DNA from: a virus
Reading direction: 5' to 3' (one strand)
Virus record (IMG/VR): IMGVR_UViG_3300035212_003103
Span: 1-43,132 of that record
Length of the DNA stretch: 43,132 nt
Shown here: positions 28,011-36,766 of the stretch, piece after piece
Layout: every line of letters starts with the position of its first letter
Position numbering within the stretch: position 1 is the first letter of the stretch
Program-made: the position numbers and the translations under genes
Notes under the pieces: generated by a model
The model's database searches: none
The model's input: only the letters and a program-made list of their open reading frames with translations
Told to the model about the DNA's origin: nothing

Positions 28011-30035
28011 ATGCCACCAATTATCGAAATATTAGATCAAAATGATTTGGTAAATACAAATAAATATTCATTGGCATCTTGGGAATTTGAGAATTTCAAC
28101 CCAGTTCAAAGTAGGATATTTGAAATTTACGATAAAGATATAAATGTTTTAATTGCTGCCAAAACAAGTGCGGGAAAAACCGTTGTCGCAGAAATGTTTC
28201 TTGCTCACGAAATTAGAAAACGAGGTGGCAAAGGAATGTTTCTTGCTCCTCTTAGAGCATTAGCACAAGAAAAAATAGATCAATGGACAGACCCAAATTA
28301 CCATTTTCACGACATAAACATATCTATTTGCACAGGCGATTACCGAATTACACCAGCTAGACAGAAAGAATTAAATGAATCTAATTTGATAATAATGACT
28401 TCAGAAATGCTCAATCATAGGGCAAGAAATATAAATTCTGAGAAAAGTGATTATCTAAAAGATATCGGAACTTTAGTAATTGACGAATGTCATCTTTTGA
28501 CTGTTCCAGGCAGGGGAGAGCATCTTGAAGTTGGATTGATGAAATTTACGGAAATAAATCCAAATTGTAGAATTATTCTTTTATCTGCCACTATGCCAAA
28601 TGTTAATCAGATAGCAGAATGGCTATCATATTCACTCAACAAAAAAGAAACTTATGTTTTAAATTCAGAGTATAGGCCTGTTCCTTTGGGGCTACACTAT
28701 GAAAATTATGATGATGAGGCGTACACATACGATTCTGTGGAAAACAACAAAATAGAAAAAGCCATGGATATTGTGAATGATTATCCAGAAGATAAATTTC
28801 TTATATTTGCTCACACAAAAAGAACAGGTGAGCAAATGAAAAATGTTTTAAAGTCGAATAAAATTAGTGTTGAATTTCACAATGCCGATCTGAATAAAGA
28901 AAGTAGAATTGATCTCGAAAAAAGATTTAAAAATGGAAACGATTTAAGAGTAATAGTTGCAACTCCAACATTGGCTTGGGGCTGTAATCTCCCAGCAAGA
29001 AGGGTGATTATTCTTGGTGTGCATCGTGGAAAAGACGAAGTGGAAACATATAATGTCACACAAATGGTTGGTAGATCTGGAAGGTTGGGAATTGATCCAA
29101 GAGGGGATGCCTATGTGTTGTTGCCAAATTCAGAAGCCAAAAAATATAGAGATAGGTTGGGGATTCCTCAAAAAATAACTTCAAAGCTTATTGAAAATCC
29201 AAGAAATCTAGCCTTTCACTTGGTTAGCGAGATTCATCATGAATATATTGGAAATATCGAAGAAATTAAAATTTGGTATGAAAGATCTTTGGCTTATTTT
29301 CAAAATAGAAATTTAAATTCAACATATTTAAATGAATTGTTAGAAGAACTTATAAAAAAAGAAATAATATATGAAGAAGATGGTAAATTTGTTGCCTCAA
29401 GCATTGGAAAAATATCCAGTATATTTTATTTTTCTCCATTTGATGTTGCGGATTTAAGAAAAAACTTTTATTTTCTTTTTCTGAAAAAAAACCAAGAAAA
29501 TGACATTCATTTGGCTTGTGCGTTATCTAAGATCGACTCAAATAGAATCAACATTGTTAATTCTTCTGAAAAAAAAGAAATGCAAATGTTTGATCAGAAA
29601 TTACAAAGAGAACTTAAGGATGATTACAAGTATTTGACAGAGGGTGTTAAAAAATCTGTTTATTGTTACCACAATCTATTGAATGGGTACAATTCTACAG
29701 CATTGGCTGGATACCAAAGAGGGCTACAGTTAAATTTCGAAAGGATTGGGCAAATATTGTCGGTAATAGACTCAATGAGTGGAAAGTGGAAACAAGAGTC
29801 GTTTTTTAAAGATTTGCAAAAAAGAATAGCTTATGGGGTGCCAGCGTACCTAGTTGAATTATGTCAGCTTCCAAATATTGGAAAGGTGAGAGCTAAGAAA
29901 CTTTTTGACATGGGATTTAAAAATATTGAGTCTATTGCGGAAATGGATGACAAAAAGCTTAAGGGAATTTTGAATATGAAGGAAGAGTATATTACGGAAA
30001 TAAAAAAACAGGCAATGAAATTATCTTCTCTTTAA
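28011..30035 (+). CDS. Hel308/Ski2-like superfamily 2 helicase
   Basis: 674 residues. Walker A AKTSAGKT (50-57), LAPLRALAQEK, DECH (158-161), LSATMPN (191-197), FAHTKR, and QMVGRSGRLG (near 350) define a Ski2-type core. A C-terminal LPNIGKVRAKKLFDMGFKNI is a helix-hairpin-helix, as in Hel308. The family usually works on branched or stalled forks in archaea and eukaryotes. It would add a third fork-processing helicase beside the UvsW- and Dda-like proteins. It overlaps the convergent Cys-rich gene by 15 bp at the 3' end. Confidence 0.9.
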   Translation: MPPIIEILDQNDLVNTNKYSLASWEFENFNPVQSRIFEIYDKDINVLIAAKTSAGKTVVAEMFLAHEIRKRGGKGMFLAPLRALAQEKIDQWTDPNYHFHDINISICTGDYRITPARQKELNESNLIIMTSEMLNHRARNINSEKSDYLKDIGTLVIDECHLLTVPGRGEHLEVGLMKFTEINPNCRIILLSATMPNVNQIAEWLSYSLNKKETYVLNSEYRPVPLGLHYENYDDEAYTYDSVENNKIEKAMDIVNDYPEDKFLIFAHTKRTGEQMKNVLKSNKISVEFHNADLNKESRIDLEKRFKNGNDLRVIVATPTLAWGCNLPARRVIILGVHRGKDEVETYNVTQMVGRSGRLGIDPRGDAYVLLPNSEAKKYRDRLGIPQKITSKLIENPRNLAFHLVSEIHHEYIGNIEEIKIWYERSLAYFQNRNLNSTYLNELLEELIKKEIIYEEDGKFVASSIGKISSIFYFSPFDVADLRKNFYFLFLKKNQENDIHLACALSKIDSNRINIVNSSEKKEMQMFDQKLQRELKDDYKYLTEGVKKSVYCYHNLLNGYNSTALAGYQRGLQLNFERIGQILSVIDSMSGKWKQESFFKDLQKRIAYGVPAYLVELCQLPNIGKVRAKKLFDMGFKNIESIAEMDDKKLKGILNMKEEYITEIKKQAMKLSSL

Positions 30036-30725
30036 TCTTCGAATCTTTTCTTTAAGTTTAAATTTATTTAAATATGTTTTTGTTCCCTTTAAAATGTGAT
30101 TTGCTCTATAGAGAAGACTTCGCATAGAAGCTGGTATTGATGGACATGAGACATCTATAAGGCAAATAGAGCAACATGGGTTGGTTGAAACTAATTCTAC
30201 TGATATTCCACCACCATCTTCCACAAATGCACTTGATCCACCGCCATTTACTTTAACTACAAAAGAACAATCGCCACCACCGCTATAAGTCGCTGAAACT
30301 ATACCACCTCCAACCGCCCTAACTGCAAACGAACCGAGGAGTTCAAAACCACAAGCGGTAGTTGTAATTATGACATCAATTTTACTACAAGGTATTGAGC
30401 AGTTTTCTGCTAATGAAAAAACATATTCTTCATCATCATTATTATCTTTTTCTTCTTTGGTATTAAATTTGAAATCAAATGAAGGGAATGGAACAAGATT
30501 GTTTTCGTGCTTCACAGTCTCCCAATTGGCATCATCAATTTTGAATGCTGATGGTGGCGGCTCACATTTGCAACCTGCTGGAACCGGAACTGAATAACTT
30601 GTTCCTATTTCAAATGAAAATTTTATTGATGGACAATTTGGAGGCGGACATATTTTAGAACAAGGGCATCCGCACCCATCGCCTGGCACACCATTTACAA
30701 AATATCCACAGCATGGATTTGCCAT
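30021..30725 (-). CDS. Cys/Gly-rich protein, possible virion component
   Basis: 234 residues. Cys clusters occur at both ends (NPCCGY, CGCPCSKICPPPNCPS; NPCCSICLIDVSC), with a Gly-rich beta segment between (VRAVGGGIVSATYSGGGDC; VNGGGSSAFVEDGGG). The tail is basic (KLKEKIRRLKRR). Cys spacing could bind metals or form disulfides. It has no signal peptide. AAGGAT lies 11 nt upstream of the ATG. Surface or virion role is a guess. Confidence 0.6.
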   Translation of the reverse strand: MANPCCGYFVNGVPGDGCGCPCSKICPPPNCPSIKFSFEIGTSYSVPVPAGCKCEPPPSAFKIDDANWETVKHENNLVPFPSFDFKFNTKEEKDNNDDEEYVFSLAENCSIPCSKIDVIITTTACGFELLGSFAVRAVGGGIVSATYSGGGDCSFVVKVNGGGSSAFVEDGGGISVELVSTNPCCSICLIDVSCPSIPASMRSLLYRANHILKGTKTYLNKFKLKEKIRRLKRR

Positions 30726-30730
30726 CTAGA

Positions 30731-30991
30731 CTAATCCTTCTTGCCAAAAAAATTTTCTGGATATTCTATTTTTACAACACCATTGCCATTTACTGGTTTC
30801 CCATCTTTGTCTTCTGTCCACCATCTTACTTGTTGCACTTCAATTCCAAGTTCATCCATGTGACAACGATCATTTAGCTCTACTGGCATATGATACTCTT
30901 TTCCAGAGGCTAATATTGCAACTTTACATTCCTTTTTTTCAGAATTATAAAGGAGACAGTTTTTACAAATTGGTTCTATTTTTTTCTTCAT
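30731..30991 (-). CDS. Small Cys-containing protein
   Basis: 86 residues. ICKNCLLYNSEKKECK holds a CxxC-x(9)-C pattern, with another Cys in DRCHM, which could form a small metal site. C-terminal RWWTEDKDGKPVNGNG is polar. It precedes the Cys/Gly-rich gene by 5 bp, so they are likely expressed together. Unknown function. Confidence 0.65.
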   Translation of the reverse strand: MKKKIEPICKNCLLYNSEKKECKVAILASGKEYHMPVELNDRCHMDELGIEVQQVRWWTEDKDGKPVNGNGVVKIEYPENFFGKKD

Positions 30992-31102
30992 GGTATTTCT
31001 TATAAAATTATAAGTTTAATTATCATGGAAAAACAGATTGATTGGAAGATCAATTTGTGTTACAAATAGATTTATAAATAATTTCCTTAAAGGTAAGCAA
31101 TT

Positions 31103-31732
31103 ATGAGAATTGTAGGATTTGCTTCACAATTGGCCATGGGCAAGGATACTGCTGCTGATTATTTGGCAATGGAGCTAAATAGGGTGGATACGCTTGGGCA
31201 ATGGGAAAGATGCGGTTTTGCAGACGCTGTAAAAAATACTTTTTGCAATGCGTTTAATGTTGACCGAGCTTTTTTAGAGAAATGGAAAAGAATTGATGCT
31301 CCTCCACCAAATATGCTGATGAATATAAGAAAAGGATTACAATTCGTAGGTGATGGATTTAGGCAAATAGTAGAAGATATTTGGATCGACATTGCACTCA
31401 GAGACTCATCTAAACAGTTGATAATTTCTGATTGTAGGTATTACAATGAAGCTAAGAATATTAGGAAGAGAGAAGGAATTAATGTTCTTTTGTATCGCCC
31501 AAACTTTTTAAACAATGATCTAAATCCATCTGAAGCACAATTAAGGCCTTTGCTTGAATGGTGTGTGGCCACACAAAAAGAAGGCCCAATAAACAGCAAT
31601 GCCCCAAATGCACCAGAAGAAATTAAATATTATGATTATTTTCTTATAAATGATAAAGAAATAGTCGATCTTCATTATAAAATTAGAGATCAATTGATTC
31701 CTTTTATTGAGACAACATACAAATGTCAGTAA
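31103..31732 (+). CDS. Deoxynucleoside monophosphate kinase (gp1-like)
   Basis: 209 residues. The P-loop is of the phage dNMP-kinase type, GFASQLAMGKDTAADYL (5-21); IISDCRYYNEA after it supplies acidic residues near the phosphate site. It phosphorylates dNMPs, including modified dCMP in T4. AAAGG lies upstream and TATAAATA at 31073-31080 resembles a T4 late promoter (weak evidence in AT-rich DNA). It overlaps the next gene by 10 bp. Confidence 0.86.
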   Translation: MRIVGFASQLAMGKDTAADYLAMELNRVDTLGQWERCGFADAVKNTFCNAFNVDRAFLEKWKRIDAPPPNMLMNIRKGLQFVGDGFRQIVEDIWIDIALRDSSKQLIISDCRYYNEAKNIRKREGINVLLYRPNFLNNDLNPSEAQLRPLLEWCVATQKEGPINSNAPNAPEEIKYYDYFLINDKEIVDLHYKIRDQLIPFIETTYKCQ

Positions 31733-32091
31733 CTAATTACACATTACATCCAAATATTATTGTGGCAAAGGGTTGGGGGCATGAACAATGGATATGTAAT
31801 AATGAAAAATATTGTGGTAAAATTCTTTTTTTTAATCCAAAAAAGAAATGCTCTGTCCATTATCACGCTATAAAGGATGAGGTTTTATTTATTTTGGAAA
31901 ATGATATAGAAATGTTATATGGATGGGGCGGAGAAGAATTAAAGTCAATTATTTTAAAAGAAGGAATGTCTTTTCATGTTCCTACTGGCTTGAGACATCA
32001 AATGATTGCTGGAAAAAATGGAGCTAAAATTATAGAATTTTCTACGCATCATGAAGATAGTGATAGTATAAGAATAATTAAAGGCGATTAG
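31723..32091 (+). CDS. Cupin-domain protein
   Basis: 122 residues. The cupin core shows KCSVHYHAIKDEVLFIL (metal ligands HYH and Glu) and a second motif HVPTGLRHQM. The N-terminal KGWGHEQWI resembles mannose-6-phosphate isomerase-type cupins. A sugar-phosphate role would match the glycosyltransferase genes in the window, but other small-molecule roles are possible. Confidence 0.78.
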   Translation: MSVTNYTLHPNIIVAKGWGHEQWICNNEKYCGKILFFNPKKKCSVHYHAIKDEVLFILENDIEMLYGWGGEELKSIILKEGMSFHVPTGLRHQMIAGKNGAKIIEFSTHHEDSDSIRIIKGD

Positions 32092-32746
32092 AATCTCTCG
32101 CAGCTTTTTTTAATTTTCCTATCCCTACTTCAGTCATTACCATAAATGACCATCCTCTGGCTTCACAATATGATTGGCAAGCTGCCCATTTGGCATGATT
32201 TTTTGGAAGTTGTGTTTGGTTTGCTGGTTTTATTTCCCAAATTTCAACTCTTCCGTCACTAAAAAAAATACTTAGATCTGGATTGTATTCATGTCTATCT
32301 CCTTCAAAAATATAATCAACTTTGAATGGTTCGACATCATATTTTATAACTTCTAAAATAGATTCAAGACATTCATACACTTCACATTCATACCCACTAC
32401 GATAATGCATTTCTTTTTGATTTTTTCCCGATATAAAATATCCCTCTCTAAATTTTGGTTTTCTTTGCGTAACTTTACCAGTTTTATTGTTAATGTCTTT
32501 CCAAATAGTAGCTTTCATTTGGCCATTTTTTGGAATTTTTTCATCTTTGTGTTTTGATGCAAAGTGAGTTCTGATATCCCTTACAGGAGCTTTACAACGA
32601 CTGAGAGGGCAGACTACAAATTCTCTGCCCTCTTCATGAGATGTAATTATGTGATTTGAATATTCATCATAAATATCAAATCTTTTTCCGCATACGAAAC
32701 ATTGATAGTTTCTTTTTAAATCATTTTTTTGAAATGGTAATGTCAT
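32078..32746 (-). CDS. Two-zinc-finger protein fused to a TnsA-like nuclease
   Basis: 222 residues from ATG 32746; longer readings run into the RCC1 gene. Two C2H2-type fingers (Cys16, Cys19, His32, His37; Cys46, Cys51, His61, His66) are followed by a PD-(D/E)XK domain. That domain has SGYECEVYECLE (Glu near 120-122), YNPDLSI (Asp157) and EIKP (Glu171-x-Lys173). Its style matches the TnsA N-terminal and phage head-completion-type nucleases. It begins 5 bp after the RCC1 gene. A DNA-cutting role is likely; which DNA is unknown. Confidence 0.75.
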   Translation of the reverse strand: MTLPFQKNDLKRNYQCFVCGKRFDIYDEYSNHIITSHEEGREFVVCPLSRCKAPVRDIRTHFASKHKDEKIPKNGQMKATIWKDINNKTGKVTQRKPKFREGYFISGKNQKEMHYRSGYECEVYECLESILEVIKYDVEPFKVDYIFEGDRHEYNPDLSIFFSDGRVEIWEIKPANQTQLPKNHAKWAACQSYCEARGWSFMVMTEVGIGKLKKAARDSNRL

Positions 32747-32750
32747 AATG

Positions 32751-34241
32751 TTATGATGGTGTTGCACAAACTCCATTTGTGCATGCAAATCCATCTGGAC
32801 AAACATTACCACACTCTCCGCAATTGTCATTATCAGTAAGCAGATCGGAACAAACGCCACTGCATGCCGTTTCGCTTTCAAGGCAATCAAGAACGCATCT
32901 GTTATTCTCAAATCTGTAACCAGCGTCACAAACTATTTTCAGTACGGGATTGCTGGAATCAACATACAATTGTTTGAGTCGTATGGCTCTTGAACCAAAT
33001 TCCGTGAACTGATCTCCATGCCTGTAACTTTTGTTGTTGATTACTACTTCCTGAGCCTGTAGGTTCAAAATCAGATGCTCTAATGAGTCTGGATAAGGAG
33101 CCAGAGCTATTAGGCTTTCTGGTGTATATGTAACCACTTCGAATTTATAAGTCGGATGTACAAAATTGAACCTTGCTGGAGGATTACTAGTTATAGCCAT
33201 GGCGTGGTAAGAGCCACAATCCACATCTCCCCAATATTTTTCGCCACTTATCTGGACTGGTGATGATTTGTCTTCTGTCGTTCCATCTCCCAATTTACCA
33301 TTATAATTCTCTCCCCAAGTCCACATGGTCTTGTCGGTCTTAACAGCACAGGTAAAGTCTGATCCGCAGGAAACCTTCGACCAATTGCTTCCGTTTCCTA
33401 CCTGTATCGGGGAAGAAAAAGAATTTGTCTGTCCATTTCCTAATTGTCCATCTGAACCTTCGCCCCAAGCCCAAAGTGTTCCGTTCGTTTTTATCGCAGC
33501 CGTATGTGTGCCTCCGCAATCTACTTGCTTCCAGTTTGTTTCGTTCCCAATCTGTACTGGAGATGATCTATCATCTGTCGTTCCATCTCCCAATCGACCC
33601 AAGTAATTCTCTCCCCAAGCCCATAACGAGCCATCGGTCTTTATTGCTGCGGTGTGATTATAGCCATTAGCAACCTGCTTCCAAGTCGTTTGGTTGCCGA
33701 CTTGTACTGGCGAACTCCATACTCCTGTTTCTCCGTTCCCTACTTGTCCAGAAAGACCTTCGCCCCAAGACCAAAGCGTTCCATCGGTCTTTATTGCTGA
33801 AACGGTAAAAACACCACTCGAAACTTGCTTCCAAGTCGTTTGGTTGCCGACTTGTACTGGTGAAGATCTACCTGTTGTTGTTTCGTCTCCGAGTTCGCCA
33901 AACGAACCTTCGCCCCAAGACCATAGCGTTCCATCAGTCTTTATTGCTATTGTATGGAAACCACCACATGAAGACTGGCTCCAATTAGATTCTCCAATTT
34001 GTATCGGTAACGAGCTATTGTCGATGGTTCCATTTCCTAATTGTCCTGCATAATTGACACCCCAAGTCCATAGGGTGTTGTCTTTTTTGATGCCAACAGT
34101 ATGAAAAAGACCACTAAAAACGCTTCTCCAGTTGGAGTTGGAACCAGAGACTTGAACAGGAGACGATTTGTTTACTTCCGTTCCATCTCCTAATTGTCCT
34201 GCACTTCCCTCTCCCCATGCCCAAAGTTGATTATCTGCCAT
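32751..34241 (-). CDS. RCC1-repeat beta-propeller protein with Cys-rich tail
   Basis: 496 residues. Seven consecutive RCC1 repeats of about 49 residues (each with a LWxWGEG/LGDGT and SSPVQVG) cover residues 1-350, which predicts a complete seven-bladed propeller. A second domain of about 90 residues follows, then a Cys-rich tail (ETACSGVCSDLL, DNDNCGECGNVC, CTNGVC) of the type seen in bacterial surface proteins. No signal peptide is visible. The base composition is clearly GC-richer than neighbours. It is likely a virion or host-recognition protein, acquired horizontally (inference). Confidence 0.85.
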   Translation of the reverse strand: MADNQLWAWGEGSAGQLGDGTEVNKSSPVQVSGSNSNWRSVFSGLFHTVGIKKDNTLWTWGVNYAGQLGNGTIDNSSLPIQIGESNWSQSSCGGFHTIAIKTDGTLWSWGEGSFGELGDETTTGRSSPVQVGNQTTWKQVSSGVFTVSAIKTDGTLWSWGEGLSGQVGNGETGVWSSPVQVGNQTTWKQVANGYNHTAAIKTDGSLWAWGENYLGRLGDGTTDDRSSPVQIGNETNWKQVDCGGTHTAAIKTNGTLWAWGEGSDGQLGNGQTNSFSSPIQVGNGSNWSKVSCGSDFTCAVKTDKTMWTWGENYNGKLGDGTTEDKSSPVQISGEKYWGDVDCGSYHAMAITSNPPARFNFVHPTYKFEVVTYTPESLIALAPYPDSLEHLILNLQAQEVVINNKSYRHGDQFTEFGSRAIRLKQLYVDSSNPVLKIVCDAGYRFENNRCVLDCLESETACSGVCSDLLTDNDNCGECGNVCPDGFACTNGVCATPS

Positions 34242-34249
34242 TTTAACTC

Positions 34250-34834
34250 CTACTTAGTTTTTTTGAAAATACAGAACGGATAGTCTTCTTCACATATGTT
34301 GTTTTGATTGTCGAATTTAGGAACATTTATGATTGGTTTCTTGTTTTCAATAGATATCGCCTCGAATGAAGAGGCACAACTGACATCTGCGAATCTAAAG
34401 TTCGAATTGCATATAACGATACTTCCTTCGTCATTCAACTTACCAACCAGAGAAAGAACTGTTTCCTCGAATTTCGAGAAAGGATATACTTCTCCGCAGT
34501 TTTTCAGGTTTCTTGTTTTTGGGTAGCTGCAAAGGACAGTCATGCAGAATATGAAGTCGAAACCGCTATGGGCTTCAGTACTCGTGTCATAGATTGTTTT
34601 TTCGTTTGGGTTTCTTTTTTTTGCTATTTCCAATAGTTTTTCGTTGATGTCAACACCAACTATGGTGGCATCTGGGAAATAACTTCTGAGATCCGAGCAT
34701 TCGGTTCCGATAGAGCAGCCAAAAGACATTATTTTTACATTACCGTTCTTCATTTTGGAACAATAATCAAATATCTCTGGATACCTGTTTTTAAAGGTAA
34801 GTCCTATTCTTTGATGATACATAGAGTCTGCCAT
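34250..34834 (-). CDS. SAM-dependent methyltransferase-like protein
   Basis: 194 residues. MSFGCSIGTECSDLR (36-50) matches motif I, and VGVDINEKLLEIAKKR is the motif II acidic loop; DFIFCMTVLCS follows. AAGGAGA is upstream. It lies 8 bp before the RCC1 gene, so both are one unit, and has a similar, higher GC than flanks. The substrate could be a virion protein or a glycan (unknown). Confidence 0.8.
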   Translation of the reverse strand: MADSMYHQRIGLTFKNRYPEIFDYCSKMKNGNVKIMSFGCSIGTECSDLRSYFPDATIVGVDINEKLLEIAKKRNPNEKTIYDTSTEAHSGFDFIFCMTVLCSYPKTRNLKNCGEVYPFSKFEETVLSLVGKLNDEGSIVICNSNFRFADVSCASSFEAISIENKKPIINVPKFDNQNNICEEDYPFCIFKKTK

Positions 34835-34882
34835 GTTGTTCTCCTTGATTGATTCTTTTATATATATGCTATGATTATGAAT

Positions 34883-35248
34883 TTAGACATCTAATGGTTG
34901 CATATCAGACCCAATTACCATGGCTTTTTTCCACCAATTATCATCAAGAAGGTTATATTCTCCTTCTTCCAATTCTTCTGCTTCTTCTTTTGATATTAAA
35001 CTATCTGATATTCCATCAAGTCCGTTGTAGACAAAATACTTATTTCCGTGAGGAACTTTTGCAATAAACTTTGAACCTTGATTCATTACAGTATTGCTAA
35101 ACTTATCGATTGTTTTTGGATTTTTTTCAAAAAACATATCAACGCCAATAACTTTTTCTAAATTATCTCCAATTGGAACTGTTAGGTGTAAACTATCAGG
35201 AACCATAAAGGATGCCATTTCTTTTTTTAACCATTCTTTGAAATTCAT
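34883..35248 (-). CDS. Unknown protein with a capsid-targeting-like start
   Basis: 121 residues. The N-terminus MNFKEWLKKEMAS resembles the short targeting peptide of T4 internal proteins (MKTYQEFIAEA type). The rest is acidic near its end (SKEEAEELEEGEYNLLDD) with a globular middle. No known family and no good Shine-Dalgarno. Packaging in the capsid is a hypothesis. Confidence 0.6.
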   Translation of the reverse strand: MNFKEWLKKEMASFMVPDSLHLTVPIGDNLEKVIGVDMFFEKNPKTIDKFSNTVMNQGSKFIAKVPHGNKYFVYNGLDGISDSLISKEEAEELEEGEYNLLDDNWWKKAMVIGSDMQPLDV

Positions 35249-35346
35249 ATGTTATATATTTATTTTTATAGTATTTTTGGTCAATTTGTTTCCAACTATC
35301 TAATAATTATTTTTTTGAAAAGATTATATATTTTTGAGGTGAAATT

Positions 35347-35736
35347 ATGCCGTTGATTCAATGGATTATGCAGAACTTGAGTAAAAAATATATTATTCAA
35401 GGTTCTGGTGGTGTAATTATTTATGGCGATTCAATCGAATCATTTACTGAATATAAATTTAGCAAATTGGTTAAATTTAATATAGGATCAACTGGATACG
35501 ACTTAAATGGATATCCTTGGACAATAACTGGGGTTCATGTATCTTCTAACGATGAGATTACTTATTTTGCAAAAACTGGAAAAATAAACAGCAGTTTTAA
35601 AAATAGCAAAATTTTTGTAAATAGAAAAGAAATTAAAAATGATTGTGCAGATTGTTTATGTTCTTTGCAAAAATGCTTAGATAGACCAATTGAAAACTTA
35701 CCAACATATCAAGGCAAAAAAATTATAAAGGTTTAA
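35347..35736 (+). CDS. Unknown protein
   Basis: 129 residues with GAGGTGAAATT upstream. Beta-rich first half (YIIQGSGGVIIYGD; GYPWTITGVHVSS) and a Cys cluster CADCLCSLQKC near the C-terminus that may bind metal. Not recognised. The next gene begins one base after its stop. Confidence 0.65.
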   Translation: MPLIQWIMQNLSKKYIIQGSGGVIIYGDSIESFTEYKFSKLVKFNIGSTGYDLNGYPWTITGVHVSSNDEITYFAKTGKINSSFKNSKIFVNRKEIKNDCADCLCSLQKCLDRPIENLPTYQGKKIIKV

Positions 35737-35737
35737 A

Positions 35738-36079
35738 ATGATTTTTTATTACGATTGTAGTGGAACAGTAAATATTAGTGGCTGTTCAAGAATGGAAAAA
35801 AATATTTATATTTTCTATAAATGGGGAGAAAGATCCGTTGTTTACATAAAGCCAAAGGCAATAAAAGGAATATTAGAAAAGATAGCTGTTAAAAAAGTCA
35901 TATTAAATAACAAGAATAATAAATATATTCCAATTTATCAAGATTCATTAAATTCATTATATAATGAATCTGAACTTATTAGTGAATTAGAAGCTAGAAA
36001 TTATGCACAAGATTATATTGATAAACAAAAAGATATGTTTGGTAAATCAATTACTAATTGTATTGGAAATTCTATATGA
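35738..36079 (+). CDS. Unknown protein
   Basis: 113 residues, basic, beta-rich at the start (NIYIFYKWGERSVVYIKPKAI), then a helical end (ISELEARNYAQDYIDKQKD). It follows the preceding gene by one base and overlaps the convergent exonuclease by 8 bp. Not recognised. Confidence 0.65.
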   Translation: MIFYYDCSGTVNISGCSRMEKNIYIFYKWGERSVVYIKPKAIKGILEKIAVKKVILNNKNNKYIPIYQDSLNSLYNESELISELEARNYAQDYIDKQKDMFGKSITNCIGNSI

Positions 36080-36656
36080 TTTTGTATCTTACCAACTTTA
36101 TAATTTCCATTGCATCATCTAAAGCTGTATGGCTATCCCAATTGTATTTTTGCCCTGATTGTCTCTGATATCTTTTGACGCAAGTTTCTAAATCTGGTAA
36201 AGCATAGTCTTCATTTTCAAAATATAAAATTGCAGGATCAATAAATCGACTTCTAAAAATAATATTGTTCCAATTTTCTTGTTTTATTTTTTCTTTTAAG
36301 AACTGGTAATCAAAGCTGCCGAAATTTTTACCAGCTACATTTAAAGCTATTTTTCCATAACGATTTGGAGGAATATCATTATCTTGTAAAAAATTACCAA
36401 AGGCATACATTAAATCATCAATATAAATGCAATCATCTCCATTTTGTAATATTTTTTCAAATATTCTTTTGTGCATCACAACCGCTTGAGCGTCAAAATT
36501 ATATGTTCCTTCTTTTTTAATATACCTGTGAAACTTAGGTAAATTTTCAATCGGAACTTTTGCATTAGTATCATCTATTACAGCAGCAAATTCAATAATG
36601 TCATTAACCAAAGGGTTTATCCCAGTTGTTTCTATGTCTATTGATACATATTTCAT
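36072..36656 (-). CDS. DEDDh 3'-5' exonuclease (DnaQ-like)
   Basis: 194 residues. ExoI SIDIETTG (Asp7, Glu9), ExoII NFGSFDYQFL (Asp116) and ExoIII SHTALDDA (His176, Asp180/181) give a complete DEDDh site. It can degrade DNA or RNA from 3' ends, and could supply proofreading to the exonuclease-poor polymerase encoded at 12004 (inference only). Downstream of the Dda-like gene on the same strand. Confidence 0.88.
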   Translation of the reverse strand: MKYVSIDIETTGINPLVNDIIEFAAVIDDTNAKVPIENLPKFHRYIKKEGTYNFDAQAVVMHKRIFEKILQNGDDCIYIDDLMYAFGNFLQDNDIPPNRYGKIALNVAGKNFGSFDYQFLKEKIKQENWNNIIFRSRFIDPAILYFENEDYALPDLETCVKRYQRQSGQKYNWDSHTALDDAMEIIKLVRYKII

Positions 36657-36766
36657 GAAATTAACTTTCTTTAAAAAATAGAGGTGATGAAACTTAATCT
36701 CGTATGGAAAATTATAAAATTATTTTTAAACTTTACCACCATATCAATTTTATTTCAAATAAAATA

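Noticed and set aside
30370-30597. Plus-strand reading frame across the Cys-rich gene
   Set aside because: Shadow of the minus-strand gene, no Shine-Dalgarno.
24989-31080. T4-type late promoters (TATAAATA at 24989-24996 minus and 31073-31080 plus)
   Set aside because: In DNA this AT-rich such 8-mers are expected by chance, and others lie inside genes.
33325-34053. Plus-strand frames over the RCC1 gene
   Set aside because: Repetitive shadows of RCC1 repeats with no start signals.
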